Position numbers and translations under genes: made by a program
NCBI GenBank assembly: GCA_015295885.1
Contig: DVEE01000030.1
Coordinates: 1-23,204 of the forward strand
Origin: Leptolyngbyaceae cyanobacterium M65_K2018_010
GTDB lineage: Bacteria > Cyanobacteriota > Cyanobacteriia > Phormidesmidales > Phormidesmidaceae
Reading direction: 5' to 3'
Length of the DNA stretch: 23,204 nt
In this document: piece by piece, positions 7,819 to 15,189 of the stretch
Layout: the number at the start of each line of letters is the position of its first letter
How positions within the stretch are numbered: position 1 is the stretch's first letter
The notes under the pieces: generated by a model
What the model was told of the DNA's origin: nothing
What the model saw: the letters and a program-made list of their open reading frames with translations, nothing else
The model's database searches: none

Positions 7819-8241
7819 ATGGATCTCAAGCGCATAGCCAAGGATACGGCATCGGTGTTGATCAGCTATCTGACGTTTCAGGCGGTCAAGACTGTCTTGA
7901 ACCAGCTGCGAGAAACCGATCCACCCCAGGCCTATTGGCTTAACGCCTTTTCCACCAAAGAGGCGCTACAGGATGGGGAAGCCTATCTGACTGCGCTGAT
8001 GGCAGAGCGAGGCGACCTAGCTGTGCGAATTATGACCGTCCGCCAACATATCGCTGAGGAAGTCGGAGAATTTCTGCCCGAGATGGTCCTAACCGGTATT
8101 CAGCAGGCCAATATGGATCATCGTCGCCGATACCTAGAGCGTGCTACCCAACTCGGGGAGGCCGATTCTGAGGCCGCTCCTCTGGTTGAGGCCGAACGGA
8201 TTCAAGAGCCGATGACAGATGCCGATGCCCCCCTGGAGTAA
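7819..8241 (+). CDS. rbcX: RuBisCO assembly chaperone RbcX
   Basis: The 140-residue protein is RbcX, the homodimeric helical chaperone that binds the C-terminal tail of newly folded RbcL and helps form the RbcL8 core. The helical N-terminal part (DTASVLISYLTFQAVKTVL) and the central QLRETDPPQAYWLNAF segment, which contributes to the peptide-binding groove, are clear. The C-terminal 25 residues are acidic and probably disordered, as in other RbcX proteins. The gene lies about 210 bases after rbcL, beyond a strong stem-loop, and 96 bases before rbcS, the usual cyanobacterial order. A GGAAAG lies ahead of the ATG. Confidence 0.97.
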   Translation: MDLKRIAKDTASVLISYLTFQAVKTVLNQLRETDPPQAYWLNAFSTKEALQDGEAYLTALMAERGDLAVRIMTVRQHIAEEVGEFLPEMVLTGIQQANMDHRRRYLERATQLGEADSEAAPLVEAERIQEPMTDADAPLE

Positions 8242-8337
8242 GGTGGCAGGTTTCCATGCTTGGTTCGTTTTCCACTGTCTGTTGATTTTCTTGCGATCGG
8301 TGCTAACCGACTTGATGATTTCACCCAACGAGGAACT

Positions 8338-8679
8338 ATGAAAACACTGCCTAAAGAGCGTCGTTTTGAAACTCTTTCCTACCTGCCCCCGCTAACCGAT
8401 GCTCAAATTGAGCGACAAATTGCCTACATTCTGAAAATGGGTTACATCCCCGCCATTGAGTTTAATGAAACCTCTGACCCTGAGGTTTACTACTGGACCA
8501 TGTGGAAACTGCCGCTATTCAACGCCACCTCTACCCAGGATGTGCTGAGTGAAGTGCAGGCTTGCCGGTCTGAGTACTCGAACTGCTATATTCGCGTGGT
8601 CGGTTTTGACAACGTCAAGCAGTGTCAAATTCTCAGCTTCATTGTCCATAAGCCCGGGGCCAACACCTATCGGTACTAA
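8338..8679 (+). CDS. rbcS: RuBisCO small subunit
   Basis: The 113-residue protein caps the RbcL8 core to give the L8S8 holoenzyme. Typical phrases are MKTLPKERRFETLSYLPPLT, YYWTMWKLPLF, and the FDN-KQCQ-SFIVHKP ending. The start is the ATG preceded by GAGGA. The same frame is open upstream to a GTG at 8260, but the extra residues do not resemble small subunits, so the shorter start is used. A small TCGGT-GCTA-ACCGA hairpin lies at 8297-8310 in the gap after rbcX. The gene ends the operon and is followed by a terminator. Confidence 0.98.
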   Translation: MKTLPKERRFETLSYLPPLTDAQIERQIAYILKMGYIPAIEFNETSDPEVYYWTMWKLPLFNATSTQDVLSEVQACRSEYSNCYIRVVGFDNVKQCQILSFIVHKPGANTYRY

Positions 8680-8711
8680 GCCCTTGCTCCTGTCGGAGTA
8701 GGCAACAAGGG

Positions 8712-8740
8712 GAGGGCGGGAAGGTGACCTTTCCGCCCTT
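8712..8740. terminator. Probable bidirectional terminator between rbcS and the potassium channel gene
   Basis: GGGCGGGAAGG (8714-8724) and CCTTTCCGCCC (8728-8738) pair completely with one G-U around a TGA loop, and the stem extends one or two pairs further. It lies between two convergent genes and can serve both. The T-run after it on the plus strand is short (TTCTGCCTT). A second inverted repeat, CCCTTG/CAAGGG enclosing CTCC/GGAG, sits just upstream at 8681-8711. Confidence 0.65.
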
Positions 8741-8758
8741 CTGCCTTGGAGGGTGGGG

Positions 8759-9655
8759 TCATTCCCCAGAAACCGACTTGACCCGATGGAAATTGCGGAA
8801 GTCAATGGACCGTCGCCCATCGGAGGTTTGGCCCAGAATATCTAGAAATTGGTAGCCCCAAAGAATTTCGTCGGCGACAAAGGAATGACGAGCATGGATG
8901 GTTTGGGAGAGAGTTTCATCCAGGCCGGTTAGGATCACGATGATTTCGGCATGGGTAGCTGCCAGGGAGGCAGGCGTTTCCCCATAGAGAGGGCTGTGTT
9001 CATCAATGGGGTGCATGGCTGTCCAACTGAGGGCAAACAACGGCGTTTGGGCCCTCACCATGGGTAGATCGTAGAAGCGGCGAAAAAATTCTCCTTCGGC
9101 GGTGATTTCATCGCGCACCAGGGTGACCCAAAGGCGGGCCTCCAGGATCCGGTTCCGCCGTCGGTTAGCGGTACGAAACATCAGCGTGGGCTGGTTGTTC
9201 CAGGGGGCTACTAGGGCATAGTGACTGAAGATAATCCGGGCGGTGGGCAGAGAGAACCGAGCAAAGCAAAGGCCCGTGGCCATGGCCAAAAGCATTAAGC
9301 CAATGAAGGCCTCTAGAATGACTAACCAGTTGGCGTAGTGGGTTTGAGGATACATGGCTCCGTAACCAATGGAGGCCATGGTTTGCACGCTGAAATATAG
9401 AGCATCTAGAAAGGAGCCGGGTCGGGCGTTGGCGATCGCCCCATCCCGGGCCAGGTAGGCCAGGGCAAAGAGAGCATTGATAGCCAGGTAGGCCAGCGCC
9501 AACAGCGCGATAAATCCTGGCCAGGATAGGGTGAGCAACCGGTGGTAAAGATCCTGCCAGGGTGATGGCAACTCTCCCAGGCGCACGACCTGGGGATATC
9601 CGCCATCTCGGTCGATGATCCGTTGAGAATTCCGGTGCTTAGGGTTCAGAAGCAT
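8759..9655 (-). CDS. Inward-rectifier potassium channel (KirBac type)
   Basis: The 298-residue protein has the layout of bacterial Kir channels: an amphipathic slide helix (about 30-45), a first membrane helix (46-70), a pore helix with the selectivity filter TMASIGYG (92-99), a second membrane helix (108-132) and a C-terminal cytoplasmic beta-rich domain. The cytoplasmic domain has typical phrases such as LMFRTANRRRNRILEARLWVTL and HPIDEHSPLYG. KirBac channels are tetramers that pass K+ and are modulated by lipids and ions. The residue after the filter is Ala (GYGAMYP), where many KirBac proteins have Asp. The gene is convergent with the rbc operon, and its promoter should lie in the 9656-9760 stretch that also holds a decayed transporter fragment. 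Confidence 0.93.
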   Translation of the reverse strand: MLLNPKHRNSQRIIDRDGGYPQVVRLGELPSPWQDLYHRLLTLSWPGFIALLALAYLAINALFALAYLARDGAIANARPGSFLDALYFSVQTMASIGYGAMYPQTHYANWLVILEAFIGLMLLAMATGLCFARFSLPTARIIFSHYALVAPWNNQPTLMFRTANRRRNRILEARLWVTLVRDEITAEGEFFRRFYDLPMVRAQTPLFALSWTAMHPIDEHSPLYGETPASLAATHAEIIVILTGLDETLSQTIHARHSFVADEILWGYQFLDILGQTSDGRRSIDFRNFHRVKSVSGE

Positions 9656-9661
9656 AGGTGG

Positions 9662-9841
9662 CTACCGGTTAGTGAGGATTACGCCGATCACCCCTAGAGT
9701 ACCCCTCGCCAGCCGCGACGAGGTAGGACTTTCACGGAGGAGCAAAGCCGCCAGGGCGATGGCGAACACCGGCACCAGGTTAATGAACACCCCCGCCCGG
9801 GCCGGCCCCAGTTGTTTAAGGCCGTCGTAGTTTAAGCGGGC
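9662..9841 (-). pseudogene. Remnant of an EamA/DMT-family transporter (C-terminal 59 codons)
   Basis: The minus strand reads LNYDGLKQLGPARAGVFINL, then VPVFAIALAALLLRE, and ends GVIGVILTNR before a TAG. This is the characteristic last two helices of an EamA (drug/metabolite transporter) protein. An in-frame TGA at 9842-9844 sits immediately upstream, and no matching transporter sequence follows in any frame beyond it. A complete EamA protein is near 300 residues, so most of the gene is gone. The family call is from pattern recognition and has good internal consistency. Confidence 0.7.
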
Positions 9842-9844
9842 TCA

Positions 9845-10005
9845 GGCCGCATGCCCGCAGAAACCTCTGTACCCTAGTTTGGTCACTCTCTGGTGGCCTG
9901 GGTGCTGGTGGACCTAGCCCCGTTGGCCGGTTGGTTGGCAGATCGGTTGAACCTGGGGCGGTAGGCCAATGATAGGCTGGGGAAGCTGCGAGTGGAATCC
10001 CCATC
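9845..10005. other. Non-coding stretch with possible further gene debris
   Basis: This stretch lies between the EamA remnant and the MEKHLA gene. A short plus-strand frame without a start, after a TAG and ending near 9963, reads SLVAWVLVDLAPLAGWLADR. It looks protein-like (hydrophobic then charged) and may be another gene end, but I do not recognise it. The promoter of the MEKHLA gene should also lie here; none is obvious. Confidence 0.25.
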
Positions 10006-10482
10006 ATGGCTGCCTGGCCTGAACCTGGCCCTGACAATGACTACCTAGCTAGCCACATTCACCGACTCCGCCAGAGTTTCCGTACTTTGCTGGGGGAAGA
10101 TCTCATTGACCCGACCCTGGACCCGGTGGCAGCCGCCAGAACTATTTACCAGGCTCCCTACGTGGTGGTCTCCCACGGCCCAGAAGCTGACCCCCTGTTT
10201 AACTACGGCAATCGGGTAGCCCAGGCGCTGTTTGAAATGCCCTGGTCGGAGTTGACGGTGTTGCCCTCGCGGCTGTCGGCAGAACCCCCCAACCAGGCCG
10301 AGCGGGCCAGGTTATTGGCTGCCGTAGCTAACCGGGGCTTCATGCGCCATTACTCCGGCATCCGCATCGCCAAGTCGGGACGTCGATTTCGCATCAATGA
10401 TGTGACCGTCTGGAACCTGGTAGATGAACAGGGGGTCTATGGCGGGCAGGCGGCGGTTTACAGCCAGTGGGAGTATTTGTGA
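10006..10482 (+). CDS. MEKHLA domain-containing protein
   Basis: The 158-residue protein is a stand-alone MEKHLA domain, a PAS-like fold also found at the end of plant HD-ZIP III regulators. The defining phrases are VVVSHGPEADPLFNYGNRVAQALFEM, LPSRLSAEPPNQAERARLL and the ending WNLVDEQGVYGGQAAVYSQW. In bacteria these small proteins have no firmly established role; ligand sensing is proposed from the PAS resemblance. No membrane segment, DNA-binding domain or partner kinase is present here. It lies alone, facing the maf gene convergently across about 90 bases. The domain assignment is firm, the function unknown. Confidence 0.88.
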   Translation: MAAWPEPGPDNDYLASHIHRLRQSFRTLLGEDLIDPTLDPVAAARTIYQAPYVVVSHGPEADPLFNYGNRVAQALFEMPWSELTVLPSRLSAEPPNQAERARLLAAVANRGFMRHYSGIRIAKSGRRFRINDVTVWNLVDEQGVYGGQAAVYSQWEYL

Positions 10483-10574
10483 TGGGTCTACCCTTGATCC
10501 AGGATTGCTCCACGAGGGTTCTAGGGTGATCAGGCAGGTAGCTGGACCTGGGCCATGGGGCAAAGCATGGGTGG

Positions 10575-11171
10575 CTACCAAAAATCCATCACCCGGTAGC
10601 CCAACTCTTCTAGCATGGTGCGCAGCAGCGGTAGGCTGAGGCCAATCACATTGCTATGGCAGCCTTCTAGCTTTTCTACAAATAAGCCGCCCTTGCCATC
10701 GATGGCAAAGGCGCCGGCACAGGCCAGCGGTTCCCCAGAGGCGACGTAGGCCGCCAGGGTATCGTCATCGATATCGGCAAAGAAAACCCGGGTGATCGCA
10801 CAGCGAGCCAAGGTCACCCCCGTAGGGGTAATCAACGCATGGCCCGTATAGAGCTCCCCCACCCGGCCTCGCATCCGTTGCCAGCGCTCGATCGCCTCAT
10901 CCTGATGTGCTGGCTTGCCGAAGATCTGCCCCTCGAAAGCCAAGACCGAATCGCACCCCAGAACGAGAGCATGGGTAAACTGAGGCGCGACAGCCGCCGC
11001 CTTATATTGGGCCAGGGTCGTGACGTACTCGGATGGTGTGGTTTCCTCAACCCGCGATTCGTCAAAGTGGCTGGGGCAAACCAAGGGATGAATACCAGCC
11101 CCAAGCAACAGCAGGCGCCGGGCCTTAGAAGCCGAGGCCAAGACAAACTGAGGTCGAGAAGAGGCAACCAT
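10575..11171 (-). CDS. Maf/YceF-family nucleotide pyrophosphatase
   Basis: The 198-residue protein is a Maf-family house-cleaning enzyme that hydrolyses non-canonical nucleoside triphosphates to monophosphates. Visible motifs are LASASKARRLLLL near the start, GCDSVL with the likely metal-binding Asp74, GKP (85-87), YTGHALI, and ACAGAFAIDGKGGLFVEKLEG near the end. The last segment resembles the YceF branch (7-methyl-GTP) more than YhdE (dTTP/UTP), but substrate assignment from this is tentative. Two GTG codons precede the chosen ATG in frame (11177, 11174) and could serve as starts. It lies 74 bases after the psbP-like gene on the same strand and may be co-transcribed. Confidence 0.88.
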   Translation of the reverse strand: MVASSRPQFVLASASKARRLLLLGAGIHPLVCPSHFDESRVEETTPSEYVTTLAQYKAAAVAPQFTHALVLGCDSVLAFEGQIFGKPAHQDEAIERWQRMRGRVGELYTGHALITPTGVTLARCAITRVFFADIDDDTLAAYVASGEPLACAGAFAIDGKGGLFVEKLEGCHSNVIGLSLPLLRTMLEELGYRVMDFW

Positions 11172-11245
11172 CACCACAGGCCAGTCAGGGGATTGCGTTA
11201 ATCTGGGGTAGCGGTCATGGGCACTATCCCTAACAAAGTCTCTAA

Positions 11246-11788
11246 CTAGGAGACTTTGAAGGAGGCCACGGACTGCTTCATCAAATCCTTAACTTTTTCC
11301 CAGCGGTCTTCGGGGGTAGAGGCATTGAAGGTATACAGTTGACCACGACGCACAATGGCACTGGCCAGGTTGTGGCGGGTCCCTGAGGGTAGCTCAGCCA
11401 CGTATTCCAGGATGTAGTAGGTCTTGCCGTCGGCAATATCGATGCGCTGGGCACTGACCAATTCTACGTTGCTGTCATCCCCGGAAATGGCATTAAAGCT
11501 CTTGGAAAGTTTGTAGCCTACTTCAGTCGGGCTCCCCAGGTCTTCCAGCCGCCTGCCCTCTGGCACATCACTGATCACCACGCTAACGTTTTCGGTTTCG
11601 TTGATGATGTCGTGGAACACCACATCCGCCGCCCCCGGTACCTGAACTTCTACCCAGCCATTGGGATACTTAAACTCGTAACTATCGTAGGGGTCGACAT
11701 AACTGAGCAGGCCACTACCGCCCCCCCCACAACTCTGTAGGGCGATCGCAAACAGAAGTAGAAGCACCGTGGCCAGACGCTTTAGCAT
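11246..11788 (-). CDS. psbP: CyanoP: PsbP-family photosystem II lipoprotein
   Basis: The 180-residue protein matches cyanobacterial PsbP (CyanoP), a lumenal lipoprotein associated with photosystem II assembly. It has a lipoprotein signal, MLKRLATVLLLLFAIALQSC, with Cys20 as the lipidated residue after a Gly-rich junction. The PsbP domain follows: YDSYEFKYPNGWVEVQVPGA, DVVFHDIINETENVSVVISD, KTYYILEY and PEDRWEKVKDLMKQSVASF. The ATG at 11788 is chosen because it places the signal at the N-terminus and has AAGGA upstream. An in-frame GTG at 11815 would add nine unlikely residues. It follows the lipoprotein-like methyltransferase gene by 50 bases on the same strand. Confidence 0.93.
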   Translation of the reverse strand: MLKRLATVLLLLFAIALQSCGGGGSGLLSYVDPYDSYEFKYPNGWVEVQVPGAADVVFHDIINETENVSVVISDVPEGRRLEDLGSPTEVGYKLSKSFNAISGDDSNVELVSAQRIDIADGKTYYILEYVAELPSGTRHNLASAIVRRGQLYTFNASTPEDRWEKVKDLMKQSVASFKVS

Positions 11789-11838
11789 GGGTCGCAATCC
11801 TTCGGTCGTAATCACTCCCTATTCTCTCACCTTGTGGT

Positions 11839-12591
11839 TCAGGCGGGCTTTTGAAAAAACAGCAGATGCTGCTGGGGTAAGCCAGACTCGGTTTTTAGCC
11901 AGGTTAGCCCTACCACCGCCATTTCGCGCTTGACCTGGGCTTCGCTCATTTTGTGGAGACGTTTAATCATCACCAGGGGGTTCTCTGCCCGGTACTCCGC
12001 TAGCACCACCCGACCCCCGGGTTTGAGGGCCTGTACAATGCCCTGCATCATTTCCTGGGGGTACTCAAACTCGTGGTAGGCATCCACCATCAGGGCCAGG
12101 TCAATGGACTGGACCGGCAGGTTGGGGGAATCCACTTGCCCCAAAATGGGTTGGAGATTAGCTAGGTGCTGTTCGTCTATTCGCTGCTGCATCAGGGCCA
12201 CCATTTCTGGCTGCACATCCACCGCAAGCACTCGTCCTTCAGGCACCAGGGCCGCCATAGGGCAGGCAAAATAGCCAGTGCCAGCACCGATATCGGCCAC
12301 CACATCGGTGGGCCGCAGGGCTAGTTTCTCTAGGAGCACCTGGGGACGTTCCTGGAGCGATCGGCTCGGGCGATCTAGCCAGGCTGCACCTTCGTAGCCC
12401 ATGGTGCGGGCAATTTCACGCCCCAGGTAAACCTTGCCAATGCCATCCTGACTGGGGGGAGTGAATTGGTAGGCCGGGCTGATTGCTAATACGGGCAGGT
12501 TACAGGCTGTCAGCAAACTAACGAGCCCAATCAAGACCAGCCCACGCAACCGGGATAGACCGCCAATCAACCAGGAGTTTTCAAGAATCAT
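11839..12591 (-). CDS. Class I SAM-dependent methyltransferase with lipoprotein-like signal
   Basis: The 250-residue protein combines a hydrophobic N-terminus ending in a lipobox-like LLTAC (Cys30) with a Rossmann methyltransferase domain. SAM-binding motif I is VADIGAGTGYF (98-108), the acidic ribose-binding residue is Asp125 in AVDVQPEM, and a later motif is LKPGGRVVLAEY (189-200). A linker region (31-90) contains GREIARTMGYEGAAWLDRP, seen in related bacterial methyltransferases of unknown substrate. The frame extends upstream to 12777, but that would cover the divergent promoter region, so the ATG at 12591 is used. It is followed closely by the CyanoP gene. The methyl acceptor is unknown. 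Confidence 0.85.
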   Translation of the reverse strand: MILENSWLIGGLSRLRGLVLIGLVSLLTACNLPVLAISPAYQFTPPSQDGIGKVYLGREIARTMGYEGAAWLDRPSRSLQERPQVLLEKLALRPTDVVADIGAGTGYFACPMAALVPEGRVLAVDVQPEMVALMQQRIDEQHLANLQPILGQVDSPNLPVQSIDLALMVDAYHEFEYPQEMMQGIVQALKPGGRVVLAEYRAENPLVMIKRLHKMSEAQVKREMAVVGLTWLKTESGLPQQHLLFFQKPA

Positions 12592-12683
12592 TACGGAAGA
12601 CCCATGGGCATTTAAGGAATAGATGAATCCTAACCAATTCCTAGGAGGCAAACCTAGCCCCAAGGGCACTCTAGGGCACCGGG

Positions 12684-12708
12684 CTAGGGTCGGGTGAACC
12701 CGGCCTAG
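12684..12708. other. Inverted repeat in the divergent region before the 204-residue gene
   Basis: CTAGG-GT-CGGGT and ACCCG-G-CCTAG pair around a GA centre within the 190-base region between two divergent genes (methyltransferase leftwards, unrecognised gene rightwards). It could be an operator or an RNA hairpin in one of the leaders. There is no further support. Confidence 0.3.
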
Positions 12709-12780
12709 GTCCCAGATCAGGGTGTGTGGGTTGTTATGCCTCCGTAATGTCAGTCCTAGCCCTATCAATAATCTCATCCC

Positions 12781-13395
12781 ATGATTTTCGATCGCATTCT
12801 CGAAGATATCCTTGGCTTTATTCGCCGCTTACTCTGGTGGCAGGCGGACCCCCAGGCAGACCAGTACAAACCCTTTCAATCCATGCAAAAGATTGAGGGC
12901 GACTATGGGGTCATTGCCCTGGTAGAAGGGCGAGATACGCCCCGGGCGGTGCGCAGTTGGATCTACGGGCAAAAGCGGTTGGATTTGAATTCCACCCGCA
13001 TGGTGGCTAAAGCGCCTCTGCAGGATATTCATATTTACCTGGACTTTCTAGGCCCCTTACCGGGCTCCGATGGGCCTCGGGCTCGAGCCGAGGTCAGCGA
13101 GCGGCAAAAACTTCGCAAACAGGGTAGATCCATCAAAACCCACCGGTTACAAGTGCTGAAAGCCAGCCACTTTTTGAACCCAAACGGGTTTTACGACTAC
13201 GAGTTGGTCTTTTGGGCCGACTACGATTTTTACCTACCCAACGGACTAGAACCAGACAAGTTGGCGCGAATCTTAACGGATAAATTGGCCTACCAATGTC
13301 TGACTGTACTGAGCCCCCTCGACCTAGAAAGTCACCAGTGGGAAGCCATGATCGAGGAGATCTGGAAACAACTGCGCGGGCCTTACGCCGCTTGA
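12781..13395 (+). CDS. Unrecognised protein, probably conserved in cyanobacteria
   Basis: I do not recognise a family for this 204-residue protein. It opens with a short aromatic/basic helix (MIFDRILEDILGFIRRLLWW) that could bind a membrane surface. The centre is mixed alpha/beta (DYGVIALVEGRDTPRAVRSW, DIHIYLDFLGPLP). A basic stretch, ERQKLRKQGRSIKTHRLQVLK, is followed by a Tyr/Phe-rich part, NPNGFYDYELVFWADYDFYL. No signal peptide, metal motif or nucleotide-binding motif is seen. Codon use looks like that of its neighbours and the frame fully occupies its region, so I take it as real. It is divergent from the methyltransferase gene. Confidence 0.7.
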   Translation: MIFDRILEDILGFIRRLLWWQADPQADQYKPFQSMQKIEGDYGVIALVEGRDTPRAVRSWIYGQKRLDLNSTRMVAKAPLQDIHIYLDFLGPLPGSDGPRARAEVSERQKLRKQGRSIKTHRLQVLKASHFLNPNGFYDYELVFWADYDFYLPNGLEPDKLARILTDKLAYQCLTVLSPLDLESHQWEAMIEEIWKQLRGPYAA

Positions 13396-13573
13396 AGCGT
13401 CCTGAACCGGTTTTACCCGTAGCCAAGCCAGGGTAGGTCTAGGGGTGGGCAGATCGGGCCGGACGGTTCAGCCAGGGGAAGGGAACGGCAGGAGCCTGTA
13501 AAGTTTCTGGGATTTATCCTGAAAGGGGGGACACGGCCATGGAGTCAGTCTAAGACGATTGGATACCTCTGCC

Positions 13574-14491
13574 ATGACCGGCCTCACTCCCCTTCTGGAC
13601 CAGACCCCCAGATCACAACGAACTGCTCGCCGCCATCAAGGTTTTATCGGTTTTCTGGGTCGTACCCTAGTCAGCGGCGTTGTTTTGGCACTCCTACCAG
13701 GGGCACCCAGCTTAGCCCAGAGCGTGTCTAACGCTACCGTGACCGAAATTCTAGACAGCAACCAGGTCTACATCCAGAACCAACCCGCCCAGGTGAACAG
13801 CATTGCCCAGTTTCAGCAACGGGTGAGAACCCAGTCGGCGCGGGCTTCTCTGCGATTTAATACGGGGGCGGTGGCACGCCTGGCCCATAACTCCAGCCTG
13901 GTGGTGGGCCAATGCGCCCAACTCAATCGAGGCACCCTGTTGGTTACTGGCTCACTGAATGGCTGTTCAACCACCACCGTAGCCGGGGTGCGGGGGACCA
14001 TCTACACCCTGGCGGTGACTGAGGAGGGGCAAACGGTGATTCAGGTGTTTGAGGGAGAAGTCGTGGTAACGCCACAATCTAACCCGCCCGAATCCCTGGA
14101 AGACCTGGACCCTTGGCCACCAGCCCCAGAAACTCTCGAATTGACCGGTGATGATGGGCCACCGGATGCGAAGACCCACCGAACTAAGCAGACAGAGACA
14201 ACCACAGCCCCGCCAGCCACCTCGGAAACAGTGACCTTTGACTCAGATGCAGCCATTGTGGTGGCCGAAGGACAACGCATTACCGTCGATACCGAACAGC
14301 AACAGGCGACCATCGCAGCCCTCACCCCCGAGGATTTCATTAACCTCCTAGAGGGACCATTAATCCAAGGCTTTGTAGAACTGCCCGGCATCGGCAGCCT
14401 GCGCGGGGTCTTTCAACGCCTGTTTCCGGGTATTCCCCTACCCTTTGGCTTACCAGCTATTCCCGTTCCCTCCCTGCGGTTCCCCTTTTAA
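13574..14491 (+). CDS. Secreted FecR-domain protein
   Basis: The 305-residue protein has a signal peptide (LVSGVVLALLPGAPSLAQS, cleavage probably after SLA) and then a FecR domain of about 110 residues. That domain shows RFNTGAVARLAHNSSLVVG and the typical VAGVRGTIYTLAV followed by VIQVFEGEVVV. Canonical FecR relays iron-siderophore signals to a sigma factor, but secreted cyanobacterial FecR proteins usually stand alone and their role is unclear. A Pro/Thr-rich linker follows (residues about 170-220). The C-terminus is hydrophobic and Pro-rich and ends SLRFPF. No sigma factor or TonB receptor gene is nearby. An in-frame TTG at 13559 is an alternative start; neither start has a strong ribosome binding site. 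Confidence 0.82.
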   Translation: MTGLTPLLDQTPRSQRTARRHQGFIGFLGRTLVSGVVLALLPGAPSLAQSVSNATVTEILDSNQVYIQNQPAQVNSIAQFQQRVRTQSARASLRFNTGAVARLAHNSSLVVGQCAQLNRGTLLVTGSLNGCSTTTVAGVRGTIYTLAVTEEGQTVIQVFEGEVVVTPQSNPPESLEDLDPWPPAPETLELTGDDGPPDAKTHRTKQTETTTAPPATSETVTFDSDAAIVVAEGQRITVDTEQQQATIAALTPEDFINLLEGPLIQGFVELPGIGSLRGVFQRLFPGIPLPFGLPAIPVPSLRFPF

Positions 14492-14658
14492 CCGCTGACC
14501 CCGGGAAACCTTAGGATCACGCGACGGGCTAGACCTAGTCACTCCGCTAGGGTTGGGCTGACAGCCTGCTGGCCAGGGTCGCAGCAGCCCAGGCATCCTC
14601 GCCATCGGTGCTATTCATCTGATGACCAGGGCGATCGCGGCGGTGCCGATCCAGGCAA

Positions 14659-15165
14659 CTAGCCCGGTTGTACCCATTGTTCTAACCGCCGCCGGGCGAT
14701 CTGTTCAATTTCCCCTAGGGCGGTGGCCCGCTCCTGCTCTGGGGAATGGTGCAGGCGCTGAGCAAAATTCTCCAAAATAGAGGCCTTGGTGTGGCCCGCC
14801 ACGGCCAGAATAAAGGGGAAGCCAAAGGTTTCTTTGTAGCGCTGGTTCAGGGTTTGAAAGCGATCGTACTCCGCTGGGCTGAGGTCAGTCAGTCCGGCTT
14901 GGCTTTGCTCAGCCACCGAGGCGGCGGCCATGGCGACCCGGCCACCCAGATCGGGATGGGCTCGAATCAGGGCTAATTGATCCGCCGGGGGTAGGGAACG
15001 GACGATAGCCACCATTTTTTCATGCAGGTCGGCCACGGAGACAAAGGGACGCTGGCTCCAAACCTGGGCAGCAATGCTGGGCGTATCTTCAAAGGCGGGG
15101 CCAACTGCCGCTATAAAGTCGGCCTGGTCCATGTGGTTCAACTGGTCGAGGGTGTAGGGGATCAT
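14659..15165 (-). CDS. uraD: OHCU decarboxylase (UraD)
   Basis: The 168-residue protein matches 2-oxo-4-hydroxy-4-carboxy-5-ureidoimidazoline decarboxylase, the last enzyme turning urate into S-allantoin. The catalytic His70 is in RAHPDLGG, the EQSQAGL motif is at 86-92, and FGFPFILAVAGHT starts at 114. Length is normal for a single-domain UraD. It starts 24 bases after the purK stop on the same strand, so the two are probably co-transcribed. No urate oxidase, HIU hydrolase or allantoinase gene is in the window; those steps, if present, are encoded elsewhere. Confidence 0.93.
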   Translation of the reverse strand: MIPYTLDQLNHMDQADFIAAVGPAFEDTPSIAAQVWSQRPFVSVADLHEKMVAIVRSLPPADQLALIRAHPDLGGRVAMAAASVAEQSQAGLTDLSPAEYDRFQTLNQRYKETFGFPFILAVAGHTKASILENFAQRLHHSPEQERATALGEIEQIARRRLEQWVQPG

Positions 15166-15189
15166 CGGGGTCAGCAGTGAGCAGTGGGT

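Noticed and set aside
12592..12777. N-terminal extension of the methyltransferase frame to 12777
   Set aside because: It would remove the N-terminal position of the hydrophobic signal and leave no room for the divergent promoters.
14492..14658. Short frames between the FecR gene and uraD
   Set aside because: The fragments have no start with a ribosome binding site and no recognisable similarity; the stretch is treated as a convergent spacer.
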